Positions 17,587 to 25,292 of a stretch of 36,063 nucleotides of DNA are shown here, one piece after another (position 1 is the stretch's first letter; the number at the start of each line of letters is the position of its first letter). The stretch spans positions 1 through 36,063 of the forward strand of contig JBMOHS010000016.1 in the NCBI GenBank assembly GCA_049317725.1, in the 5' to 3' direction. A model generated the notes under the pieces. That model was not told where the DNA came from. It ran no database searches and worked only from the letters and a program-made list of their open reading frames with translations. The position numbers and the translations under genes were made by a program. Origin of the DNA: CAIOZW01 sp049317725 (GTDB lineage: Bacteria; Acidobacteriota; Blastocatellia; RBC074).

Positions 17587-19098
17587 ATGGATCAAGAGAC
17601 AAATGTCGCGCGACGGGTGCTGGTTGGGGCCATCCTTGGAGGGCTCACCCTCCGGTTGATCGCCGTCATCTGGGGGGATCTGGACCCGGGTGGGGATGGC
17701 CTGCAGCGGTTGTGGATCGCGGTGGAATGGGCGGCGCATCCGCAATGGCAAGGACTGTCGGGGGTGTGGCCACCCTTACACCACTATCTGTTAGGAGCCT
17801 TGATCTGGATCTGGAAAGAGCCGGTCTGGTTGGCGCGAGGGCTCAACCTGTTGATGGGAATCGGCTCCCTCTTCGTCCTGCGAGCCGCGGTTCGGCCAGG
17901 CTACGGGGAGTTGACGGCCGCGGTGGCCATGCTGTTCCTGGCCTTCAACTGGACCCACATCTGGTTGACGTCCTCGTATTGGGTCGAGATCCCTTATCTT
18001 CTGCTCGTCTTCGGGGCCCTCTACTTTGCGGAACAGGCACGGGCAGAAGGACGGGCTCGTCACGCTTGGTCCACGGGCCTCTGTTTGGCACTGGCGGTTC
18101 TGCTGCGGCACGAAGGGGTCCTGCTGATCGCCCTCTTCGCCGGATGGTTTGGTTGGCACGTTCGCCCCCGGCGACAAGGGCTCCAGATGATGATCCTGCC
18201 GGTGATCGCTTGTCTCTGGCAATGGGTGGAGCCCTGGTGGATGGGGGGCTCCTACTTCGACTTTGTCGAGACCTATCGATCCCTCAAATCCAGCGAGAAC
18301 CGTGTCCACGGCTTTTCCCTGATAGATCGACTGGGGCAGATCTTCCTCATGCCGGCCGTTGTCCCCTCCTTGTTGGTGGTCATTCCAGGCTTTCTTGGGC
18401 TGTGGGCCGGTCGAAAGCGCTGGCGCGACGATCTTTTTGGGTGGCTGTTTGCGACCCACCTCCTCTTCACCCTCTGGATGGCCCTCCAGTCTGGTTGGCG
18501 ACCACAGTTACGGTATGTCCTTCTCTACTTTGTCTTCCTCTTTCCGGCGGCCGCATCAACTTGGGTGCGCTGGGCGCAGCGCGGAAAAAAGCCGATCGTC
18601 CTCTTCTGCCTGCTCATCCTGATGGTCGGGATACAGGCAAGCGGCTGGTATGTTGGGCGGAACGAGCGGCGGGCTTGGGGATGGTTGCCGTTGCGGATCC
18701 GTACCGAAGCCCAGATCAGCCTGGATGACTGGGTGAGGGAGCGTCGGGATCGGCTGGTCAATTGGCCCGGGGCAGCCCCCCTGCAGATCACCCACCTCGT
18801 CACAGGAGCACTCGATCAACCATGGCGTCTCCCGCACAGCCTGCTGCTTCATGGGGTCTATCTGCCCGCTGCCCAAATGCGGGAGTACAACCTCGCCTAT
18901 CAGCCACAAATTTTTGCGGGACCGCTTCCGGACGACTTGATCAAGGCGGACTTGGTCGTGCTTGACACGCGGATGGAGGGGGCTTCGTCGCTGATCACCG
19001 AGATGACGGGCCAGGGGAAGGATACGAAAATCGAAAAGATCCATCCCCACGTGACGATTCTCCTCCTCTCTCCCCTTGCGCAGCAGCTTCTTCGCTGA
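17587..19098 (+). CDS. GT-C superfamily (GT39/ArnT-like) membrane glycosyltransferase
   Basis: A 503-residue polytopic protein with about ten to twelve hydrophobic segments, typical of GT-C glycosyltransferases that use lipid-linked sugars. An acidic loop after the first segment (GDLDPGGDG, about 30-38) stands where the family catalytic Asp lies. WPPLHHYLLG follows at about 59-68, resembling the conserved PP-H region of GT39/PMT-type proteins. The C-terminal 110 residues are soluble and probably extracytoplasmic. The frame is open to 17500, but the ATG at 17587 has a GGAGGGGGGAG region upstream and leads straight into the first membrane segment. The acceptor (protein, lipid A or glycan) is unknown. 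The small membrane gene at 19175 follows on the same strand. Confidence 0.85.
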   Translation: MDQETNVARRVLVGAILGGLTLRLIAVIWGDLDPGGDGLQRLWIAVEWAAHPQWQGLSGVWPPLHHYLLGALIWIWKEPVWLARGLNLLMGIGSLFVLRAAVRPGYGELTAAVAMLFLAFNWTHIWLTSSYWVEIPYLLLVFGALYFAEQARAEGRARHAWSTGLCLALAVLLRHEGVLLIALFAGWFGWHVRPRRQGLQMMILPVIACLWQWVEPWWMGGSYFDFVETYRSLKSSENRVHGFSLIDRLGQIFLMPAVVPSLLVVIPGFLGLWAGRKRWRDDLFGWLFATHLLFTLWMALQSGWRPQLRYVLLYFVFLFPAAASTWVRWAQRGKKPIVLFCLLILMVGIQASGWYVGRNERRAWGWLPLRIRTEAQISLDDWVRERRDRLVNWPGAAPLQITHLVTGALDQPWRLPHSLLLHGVYLPAAQMREYNLAYQPQIFAGPLPDDLIKADLVVLDTRMEGASSLITEMTGQGKDTKIEKIHPHVTILLLSPLAQQLLR

Positions 19099-19174
19099 TC
19101 GTCAGTGGGGACTGGCTGCTTCCACGCTCCGTCGGTTCGAAGCCACTGCTTCCTCGTAATAGAAAGGAATGTCA

Positions 19175-19594
19175 ATGATCCTCCTGCTTCTGCTGGTCAC
19201 CTTGATCTTATCGTTGGGGGTCTCTTGGCTGGTGGCGAGACTCTTTGGCCCCTCGATCGAGTCGATCCTGCGCCGGATCATCGATGACGAGATCAGCTTG
19301 GTCTGGAGCAAGTACCTCCGCTTCGCCATCCTCGTCGTCGGCGTCTCGAATGGCGTGCGCGTTTGGGACTATGAGAAGTACCTCAATCAGAACAAGGAGG
19401 GGACGGTGGTCGCTCTGACCACTGAGCGCTGGATCTTCGAGCTCTACCACACGGTCATCAGCGCGCTGCAGGGGATCGCTTGGCTACTGCTGGTCTTCTT
19501 CGTCTTTGCCCTCCTCGCCTATGTCGTCGTGCGGGCCTTTGATCTCCGTCAAGGCTTGCGACAAGGCAAGTCTCCAACCGCCCCATCTGACTGA
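19175..19594 (+). CDS. Small multi-span membrane protein, unknown function
   Basis: A 139-residue protein I do not recognise. It has a strongly hydrophobic N-terminal helix (MILLLLLVTLILSLGVSWLVA), a middle hydrophobic stretch (FAILVVGVSNGV) and a C-terminal helix (LLLVFFVFALLAYVVV), with a Lys/Arg-rich tail. Two ATGs compete: the first at 19169 touches the AAGGA, whereas the second at 19175 lies about six bases after it, so the second is preferred. It follows the glycosyltransferase by 76 bases. Its stop codon lies inside a hairpin shared with the convergent Mg ATPase gene. Confidence 0.75.
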   Translation: MILLLLLVTLILSLGVSWLVARLFGPSIESILRRIIDDEISLVWSKYLRFAILVVGVSNGVRVWDYEKYLNQNKEGTVVALTTERWIFELYHTVISALQGIAWLLLVFFVFALLAYVVVRAFDLRQGLRQGKSPTAPSD

Positions 19595-19617
19595 GCGCCC
19601 GTAGTCTGCGCTCAGTC
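19589..19617. terminator. Shared hairpin across both convergent stop codons
   Basis: GACTGAGCGC (19589-19598) pairs perfectly with GCGCTCAGTC (19608-19617), loop of nine bases. The stem contains the TGA of the small membrane gene (19592-19594) and, on the other strand, the stop of the Mg ATPase (19612-19614). There is no T tract, so it may be a weak bidirectional terminator or only a 3'-end stabiliser. Confidence 0.5.
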
Positions 19618-22281
19618 TCTCCAAGGGATGCGGGGCAGGTCGGGAATGTGGGGCAAACGCCACTGGGTTGGCCAGTGCCAGTGGGCAATCGCCCGCTTCG
19701 CCAGCTCACTGCAGGCGAGGTAGAGCAGGGTGATGACGAGGAGCTGTCCCATCAGCGCGGCTGGCAGCGGAACGAAGTTGAACCAACTGGCGACATAGGG
19801 CAACCAGGGGAGCAGGACGCTACCCACTGCGACCAGCAACGTGCTGACCCAGAGGGCGCGACCGGGCCGGCTGCGGAGGAGGGGGCGTCGGGTGCGCACG
19901 ACGAACAGGATCAGCAGCTCGGTGAAGAGCGATTCGAGGAACCAAGCCGTGCGAAACTCCTCTGGGGAGACTCGCCAGACCAGCAGCAGCAGCCCAAAAG
20001 TCAGAAAATCGAAGAGCGAACTGATCAGTCCGAAGACCAGCATGAAATTGCGAATCTGGCGAACATCCCAGCGTCGCGGACGGTCGATCAGCTCCCGGTC
20101 GACTTCGTCCGAGGCGATCGCCATCGCTGGAATATCCGAGAGAAAATTGTTGAGCAGGATCTGCGTCGGGAGAAGCGGCAGGAAGGGCAGGAAGACTGAA
20201 AGCCCGGCCATGCTCACCATGTTCCCGAAATTGGCGCTGGTTGTCGTGTAGACATATTTGAGGGTATTGGCGAAGAGGCGGCGCCCTTCTTCGATGCCTT
20301 GGCGCAGGACATCGAGGCTCTGTTCGAGGAGGACGAAGTCGGAGGCTTCCCGCGCGACATCGACGGCATTGTGGACCGAGACGCCGACATCGGCGAGACG
20401 GAGGGCGGGCGCGTCGTTGATTCCATCCCCCAGGTACCCGACGACGTGCCCAGTGCGTTGGAGAGCCGAGATGATCCGCTCCTTCTGGTTGGGGTCGACC
20501 TCGGCAAAGATGGTCGTCCGCTCGGCGAGCTGCCAGAGGGCCTCGTCGTGCAGTTGATGGAGCTGCGGACCGGTCAAGAGCCCCTCGACCTCAAGCCCGA
20601 CCTGGCGGGCGACGTGGAGGGCGACGCGGTGGTTGTCGCCCGTGATCACCTTGAGTTCGATGCCCAGGTCGCGCATCGCCTGGAGGGTATCGTTCATCCC
20701 CGGCTTCGGAGGGTCGAAGAAGAGCAAAAACCCGAGGAAGACCATCTCTGTCTCATCGGCGACCGAGTAGTTGGCCTGCACTGCCAGTGTACGCGAAGCC
20801 ACGCCGAGGACCCGGTACCCCCGATCGCTCCAGTCGCGGAAGAGCTGCTGGAGCGCCTCCCGATGGGGCGTGTCGATCGGCTCGCGCTTCCCCCCCTTCC
20901 CGACGACCTCGTGGCAGACCGCCAGCACCGGCTCGAAGGCCCCTTTGGTGAAGAGCGTCCGCTCGCCTGCCTCCTCGACGAGGACACTCAACCGCTTGCG
21001 GACAAAATCGTAGGGGATCTCTTTGACCTTCTCCAGGCGGGAGAGATCGACCTGGACCGAGGCCAGAATCGCCTCGTCAAGGGGATTGAGCAGACCTGTC
21101 TGCAGCGCGGCGTTGATGCCGGCCGCGCGCCGAACCTCCTCGGAGGGCTGCCCGAGCGGATCGACCGCGCCGTCCAACTGGACGACTCCGACCGTCAAGG
21201 TCCCTGTCTTGTCGGTGCAGAGCACGTCGATGCTCCCGAAATTTTCGATGGCGGAGAGGCGCTTGACGATCACTCCCTGTTGGGCCATCTGCTGGGCACC
21301 CCGCGAGAGGGTGACGCTGATGATCGCTGGGAGGAGTTCCGGCGCGATCCCGACGGCCAGGGCCACCGCAAAGAGGAGGGAGTCGATCGGGGCCTTGTTG
21401 GAGAGGACGTTGACCGCGAAGACGAGGAACATCAGCAGACCCATGACCCGCGTCAAGAGGATGCCGAAGCGGGCGATCCCCCGCTCGAAGGCCGTCTCGG
21501 GCTGGCGCAGCGTCAGCCGCGAGGCGATCGCACCAAATTCGGTGCGCATCCCCGTCTGGCAGACCAGCAGCCGCGCCGATCCGGTACGGACCGTCGACCC
21601 AGTGAAGGCACAGTTGGTCCGCTCCGCGAGCGTTGCCTCCGCCTCGGCCTTTCCCGAGTGCTTCTCGACGGGAAAGGTCTCTCCCGTCAAGACCGCCTGG
21701 TTGACGAAGAGATCGTCCGCCTCCCACACGACCCCATCGGCGGGGATCAGGCTTCCCGCCGAGAGTTGAACGACGTCTCCTGGCACCAGTTCCTCCGGGG
21801 AGGAAGAGATCAACTGGCCGTCGCGCAGCACCTGGACGCGTGGTTGCACCCGTTCGCGCAGCGCTTCGACGGCGCGACCCGCATGGTACTCCTGCACAAA
21901 GCTGAGCAGGCCGCTCGCGATGATGATCACCAAGAGGATTGCGACATCTACCCAGCCGCCGGTGACGGCCGAGATGAGCGCTGCCAGGACAAGAATCAGG
22001 ACCAAGGGGCTCTTGAATTGTGAGACGAAGAGGAGCCAGGGCTGGAGGGACGGCCGGGACCGCAGCCGATTTGGGCCAACCTGCTCCTGCCGCAGTCTTG
22101 CCTCCTCCGAAGTCAGGCCGGCTGGGCTGGTGCTGAGCCGTTCGAGCAGCTGATCAGGCGAGAGCGACCAGTATCGATCGATTTCGAATCGACTCCCAGC
22201 TTCAGTCGTATCGATTCGCCCACCCCACCAGCGCCACCCTCTCTTCGTCTCTCCTGCCTCCGCCATTCGATTGCCGCGCAT
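19612..22281 (-). CDS. mgtA: Mg2+-type P-type ATPase (P3B-like, MgtA/MgtB)
   Basis: An 889-residue P-type ATPase with the magnesium-import (MgtA/MgtB) organisation. Family features: the actuator loop TGE (199-201), the M4 segment GIAPELLP (311-318), the phosphorylated Asp in DKTGTLT (D357), TGDN in the P-domain and GDGINDAP near the hinge, then paired C-terminal membrane segments. The N-terminus is rich in Trp and basic residues. These enzymes take up Mg2+ driven by ATP; Ni2+ or Co2+ can also enter. The ATG at 22281 (GGAG upstream) is used. It is downstream of katG on the same strand, but a terminator lies between, so it may have its own promoter within the 85-base leader. Mg riboswitch-like structure was not found. 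mgtA is a family-level name. Confidence 0.88.
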   Translation of the reverse strand: MRGNRMAEAGETKRGWRWWGGRIDTTEAGSRFEIDRYWSLSPDQLLERLSTSPAGLTSEEARLRQEQVGPNRLRSRPSLQPWLLFVSQFKSPLVLILVLAALISAVTGGWVDVAILLVIIIASGLLSFVQEYHAGRAVEALRERVQPRVQVLRDGQLISSSPEELVPGDVVQLSAGSLIPADGVVWEADDLFVNQAVLTGETFPVEKHSGKAEAEATLAERTNCAFTGSTVRTGSARLLVCQTGMRTEFGAIASRLTLRQPETAFERGIARFGILLTRVMGLLMFLVFAVNVLSNKAPIDSLLFAVALAVGIAPELLPAIISVTLSRGAQQMAQQGVIVKRLSAIENFGSIDVLCTDKTGTLTVGVVQLDGAVDPLGQPSEEVRRAAGINAALQTGLLNPLDEAILASVQVDLSRLEKVKEIPYDFVRKRLSVLVEEAGERTLFTKGAFEPVLAVCHEVVGKGGKREPIDTPHREALQQLFRDWSDRGYRVLGVASRTLAVQANYSVADETEMVFLGFLLFFDPPKPGMNDTLQAMRDLGIELKVITGDNHRVALHVARQVGLEVEGLLTGPQLHQLHDEALWQLAERTTIFAEVDPNQKERIISALQRTGHVVGYLGDGINDAPALRLADVGVSVHNAVDVAREASDFVLLEQSLDVLRQGIEEGRRLFANTLKYVYTTTSANFGNMVSMAGLSVFLPFLPLLPTQILLNNFLSDIPAMAIASDEVDRELIDRPRRWDVRQIRNFMLVFGLISSLFDFLTFGLLLLVWRVSPEEFRTAWFLESLFTELLILFVVRTRRPLLRSRPGRALWVSTLLVAVGSVLLPWLPYVASWFNFVPLPAALMGQLLVITLLYLACSELAKRAIAHWHWPTQWRLPHIPDLPRIPWRD

Positions 22282-22366
22282 CTTGTGTCGTCTCCCGTTC
22301 TCTTTCCCAGCCAGCCCGGGCTATTGGGGGACTGAATAGACGGTAAAGTCAAGAAAAAAGGGTCAA

Positions 22367-22403
22367 GAAAAAAGCCGGTGGGGGGACACGCCACCCACCG
22401 GCT
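22367..22403 (-). terminator. Rho-independent terminator of katG
   Basis: Reading leftward, a perfect 10-bp stem (AGCCGGTGGG at 22373-22382 with CCCACCGGCT at 22394-22403, 11-base loop) is followed by six Ts. It lies about 30 bases after the katG stop and before the Mg ATPase gene. A 13-base direct repeat (GTCAAGAAAAAAG at 22349-22361 and 22363-22375) sits at its T side. Confidence 0.85.
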
Positions 22404-22431
22404 CTCGACCAAGATTTCTTTTCTGGAAGGA

Positions 22432-24669
22432 TTACAGGTCAAACCGATCGAGGTTCATCACTCTCGCCCAAGTCCGAACGAAGTCTTGCACGAACTTCTC
22501 CTTCGAGTCATTTTCGGCGTAGAACTCGGCGAGGGCGCGCAGCTCCGAGTTCGATCCGAAGATGAGATCGACAGGCGTCGCCGTCCACTTGACCTTGCCC
22601 GTGGCCCGGTCAACTCCCTCATAGATGCCCTCACTGGTCGTCGACTTCTTCCACTCCGTCGACATATCGAGCAGATGGACGAAGAAGTCGTTACTGAGCG
22701 TCCCTGGGCGGGTGGTGAAGACACCGTGGCTCGCCCCTCCAACGTTGGCATTGAGCACGCGCAGCCCGCCAACGAGCACCGTCATCTCCGGCACGGAGAG
22801 GGTCAGCAGATTGGCCCGATCGACGAGCATCGCTGGTGGCGAGGTTCGCTCTGCCTTCTGGAAATAGTTACGGAAGCCATCCGCCGTCGGCTCGAGCGGC
22901 GCGAAGGAGAGCGCGTCGGTCTGCTCCGGTGTCGCGTCGACCCGACCAGGCGTGAAGGGCACTTCCACTGAATGGCCCGCGTTCTTCGCTGCCTGCTCGA
23001 CCGCTGCATTTCCACCCAGGACGATCAGGTCGGCCAGCGAGACCCGCTTCTTTCCGGAAGCCGCCGCACCATTGAACTCCTTCTGGATCGCTTCAAGACG
23101 GCCCAGCACCTTGGTCAACTCCGCCGGATTGTTGACCTCCCAGTCCTTCTGGGGCGCCAGCCGGACCCGGGCGCCATTGGCTCCCCCGCGCATATCGGTT
23201 CCGCGGTAGGTCGAGGCCGAGGCCCAGGCGGTCCGCACCAACTCCGGCACCGTCAGCCCGGAACCGAGAATCTTCGCCTTGAGTGCGGAGACATCCTTCC
23301 CATCGATCTTCTGGTAGCTGACGGACGGCAGCGGATCCTGCCAGATCAGCTCTTCCTTGGGGACTTCCGGACCAACGTACCGCACGCGCGGTCCCAGGTC
23401 ACGATGGGTCAACTTGAACCAAGCCTTGGCGAAGGCGAGCCGGTACTCCTCTGGATTGGCGAGGAAGCGGCGCGAGATCTTCTCGTAGGCAGGGTCAAAC
23501 TTGAGCGCCAAGTCGGTGGTGAACATGATCGGCGCGTGACGCTTCGAGGCATCGTGCGCGTCCGGAACCGTGTTGGCCGCTTGGTTGTTGGCTGGAATCC
23601 ACTGTGTCGCCCCCGCCGGGCTCTTGGTCTGTACCCAGTCGTAGGCGAAGAGGTTGGCGAGATAGCGCGAACTCCACATCGTCGGCGTCGACGTCCAAGC
23701 CCCTTCCAGGCCGCTCGTCACCGTGTCGGCTCCCGCGCCACGGCCGCACTTGTTCTTCCAGCCTAAGCCCTGCTCGTCGATTCCAGCGGCAGCCGGTTCC
23801 GGCCCGACGCACTTCGAGGGGTTGTAGGCACCATGGGCCTTCCCAAAGGTATGGCCACCGGCGATCAAGGCGACCGTCTCCTCGTCGTTCATGGCCATGC
23901 GACCGAAGGTCTCACGGATGTCCCGCGCCGCGGCGAGCGGATCCGGATTTCCATTCGGGCCTTCCGGGTTGACGTAGATCAGCCCCATCTGGACTGCTGC
24001 CAGCGGGTTCTCTAGTTTGCGGTCACCGCTGTAGCGCTCATCGGCGAGCCACTTCTTCTCCGGACCCCAGTAGACAACATCTGGAACCCAGTCGTCCTCA
24101 CGGCCACCCGCGAACCCGTAGGTCTGGAACCCCATCGACTCGAGCGCGACGTTGCCCGTCAGCACCATCAGGTCAGCCCAGGAGAGCTTCTGCCCGTACT
24201 TCTGCTTGACCGGCCAGAGCAGCCGACGCGCCTTGTCGAGGTTGGCGTTGTCCGGCCAACTGTTGAGCGGCTCAAAACGCTGCTGGCCGCCCCCGGCTCC
24301 ACCACGACCATCCGCCACCCGGTACGTCCCAGCACTGTGCCAGGCCATCCGGATGAAGAACGGGCCATAATTGCCATAGTCGGCCGGCCACCACGGCTGC
24401 GAGGTCGTCAAGACCTTCTTGATGTCCGCTTTGACCGCTTTGAGGTCGAGCGTCGCGAACGCCTTGGCGTAATCGAAGTCCTTGCCCATCGGATTGGCCG
24501 TTGGCGCGTTCTGGCGCAGTGGACTCAGGTCCAACTGTTCTGGCCACCAGGATTGATTTCCCATCGGTTGACCCGGCGTCTGTGCGCTGACATCCCGGAA
24601 TCCTCCCCCGGACATCAGGACCATCGCCACGATCGCGAAGAATCCCTTCCACCCTTGCATATTTTTCAT
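22432..24669 (-). CDS. katG: Exported catalase-peroxidase KatG
   Basis: A 745-residue bifunctional catalase-peroxidase that removes H2O2. Active-site residues all present: distal R107, W110, H111; the Trp-Tyr-Met crosslink partners W110, Y232 and M258; and the proximal heme ligand H273 (GGHTFGKAHG). Both N- and C-terminal peroxidase-like halves are present, giving normal length. Unlike most KatGs it begins with a Sec-type signal peptide (about 1-29, core FFAIVAMVLMSGGG, cleavage near VSA-QT), so it is probably periplasmic. AAGGAG six bases before the ATG at 24669 fixes the start. The PerR-type gene lies 107 bases upstream on the same strand, and a strong terminator ends the transcript, so peroxide control by PerR is likely but is inference. 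Confidence 0.96.
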   Translation of the reverse strand: MKNMQGWKGFFAIVAMVLMSGGGFRDVSAQTPGQPMGNQSWWPEQLDLSPLRQNAPTANPMGKDFDYAKAFATLDLKAVKADIKKVLTTSQPWWPADYGNYGPFFIRMAWHSAGTYRVADGRGGAGGGQQRFEPLNSWPDNANLDKARRLLWPVKQKYGQKLSWADLMVLTGNVALESMGFQTYGFAGGREDDWVPDVVYWGPEKKWLADERYSGDRKLENPLAAVQMGLIYVNPEGPNGNPDPLAAARDIRETFGRMAMNDEETVALIAGGHTFGKAHGAYNPSKCVGPEPAAAGIDEQGLGWKNKCGRGAGADTVTSGLEGAWTSTPTMWSSRYLANLFAYDWVQTKSPAGATQWIPANNQAANTVPDAHDASKRHAPIMFTTDLALKFDPAYEKISRRFLANPEEYRLAFAKAWFKLTHRDLGPRVRYVGPEVPKEELIWQDPLPSVSYQKIDGKDVSALKAKILGSGLTVPELVRTAWASASTYRGTDMRGGANGARVRLAPQKDWEVNNPAELTKVLGRLEAIQKEFNGAAASGKKRVSLADLIVLGGNAAVEQAAKNAGHSVEVPFTPGRVDATPEQTDALSFAPLEPTADGFRNYFQKAERTSPPAMLVDRANLLTLSVPEMTVLVGGLRVLNANVGGASHGVFTTRPGTLSNDFFVHLLDMSTEWKKSTTSEGIYEGVDRATGKVKWTATPVDLIFGSNSELRALAEFYAENDSKEKFVQDFVRTWARVMNLDRFDL

Positions 24670-24691
24670 CAGCTTCTCCTTACAAAACTAT

Positions 24692-24713
24692 CGATCGAAC
24701 TGATCTTCGATCG
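24692..24713. promoter_or_regulatory. Inverted repeat in the katG leader
   Basis: CGATCGAA (24692-24699) and TTCGATCG (24706-24713) are a perfect 8-bp inverted repeat around six bases, about 22 bases upstream of the katG ATG. It could be an operator or a leader hairpin. CGATCG is common in this sequence, so the chance of coincidence is real. Confidence 0.3.
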
Positions 24714-24776
24714 TTGGTAGATTCCGGAAAGGGGGCCCATTACGGTCTCCCCCTCCCGTCTTCGTTCCTTGCTCAT

Positions 24777-25223
24777 TCAATCCGACGACGAAACAGAAAC
24801 GGACTGCCGCTGGCAATCAGCACACAGTCCACGAATGGTGATTTGATACGATTCGACCCGATGTCCCCCCGGAAGTGGGGCGAACGAAGGCGGGATGATG
24901 TCACGCGGGGAGACGTCCGTCACCCGCTCGCACCCTTGACAGATGAAGTGATGGTGCGGCGAGGTGTTCGGATCGAAACGGACCGAACTCGACTCGAAGA
25001 CCTCCCGGATCAGCCCTTCTCCCTTTAACCAGTTGAGCGTATTGTAGACCGTCGGACGCGACGTCATCGGAAATTGCAGATTGACGGCTTGCAGGATCTC
25101 TTCCGCCGTCGGATGGGTGTCGCACTTCTGCAGGTACTCGATGATGGCTCTTCGCTGTGGCGTCATCTTCAACCCCTGCGCCAACACCATGCTCTCTACT
25201 TGCTTGAGATCAAGTCGCTGCAT
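24777..25223 (-). CDS. perR: PerR-type Fur family peroxide regulator
   Basis: A 148-residue Fur-family repressor. N-terminal winged helix with MTPQRRAIIEYL and SRPTVYNTLNWL, then a metal-binding C-domain. Structural zinc cysteines CQGC and CADC are both present. The regulatory site matches PerR by alignment from memory: H in DTHPT, D in RFDP, two His in PHHHF and, importantly, Asp in VTDV (PerR has Asp there, where Fur has Glu). This suggests peroxide sensing through iron-catalysed histidine oxidation. The long open frame back to 25991 is antisense to the transpeptidase; the ATG at 25223 starts at the family-typical N-terminus. No ribosome site precedes it. katG follows 107 bases downstream, so control of katG is likely. 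Confidence 0.92.
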   Translation of the reverse strand: MQRLDLKQVESMVLAQGLKMTPQRRAIIEYLQKCDTHPTAEEILQAVNLQFPMTSRPTVYNTLNWLKGEGLIREVFESSSVRFDPNTSPHHHFICQGCERVTDVSPRDIIPPSFAPLPGGHRVESYQITIRGLCADCQRQSVSVSSSD

Positions 25224-25229
25224 GGTTGC

Positions 25230-25259
25230 TAGACTAAGTCTAAATTGAAACAATGTCAA
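25230..25259 (-). promoter_or_regulatory. Candidate perR promoter with overlapping operator
   Basis: On the minus strand, TTGACA (25259-25254), a 17-base spacer and TAGTCT (25236-25231) form a promoter candidate. A perfect 6-1-6 palindrome TAGACT-A-AGTCTA (25230-25242; 7-1-7 with one mismatched pair) overlaps the -10 site. The 7-1-7 spacing is that of Fur/PerR boxes, suggesting self-repression. The expected start point falls at about 25224, next to the ATG at 25223, so the transcript would be leaderless. Confidence 0.5.
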
Positions 25260-25292
25260 CTCATAGGAAGGGGTAAGGGAAGGAGGGAGAAG

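Noticed and set aside
20299..22023. 574-codon plus-strand frame opposite the Mg ATPase
   Set aside because: Antisense shadow of a well-recognised P-type ATPase.
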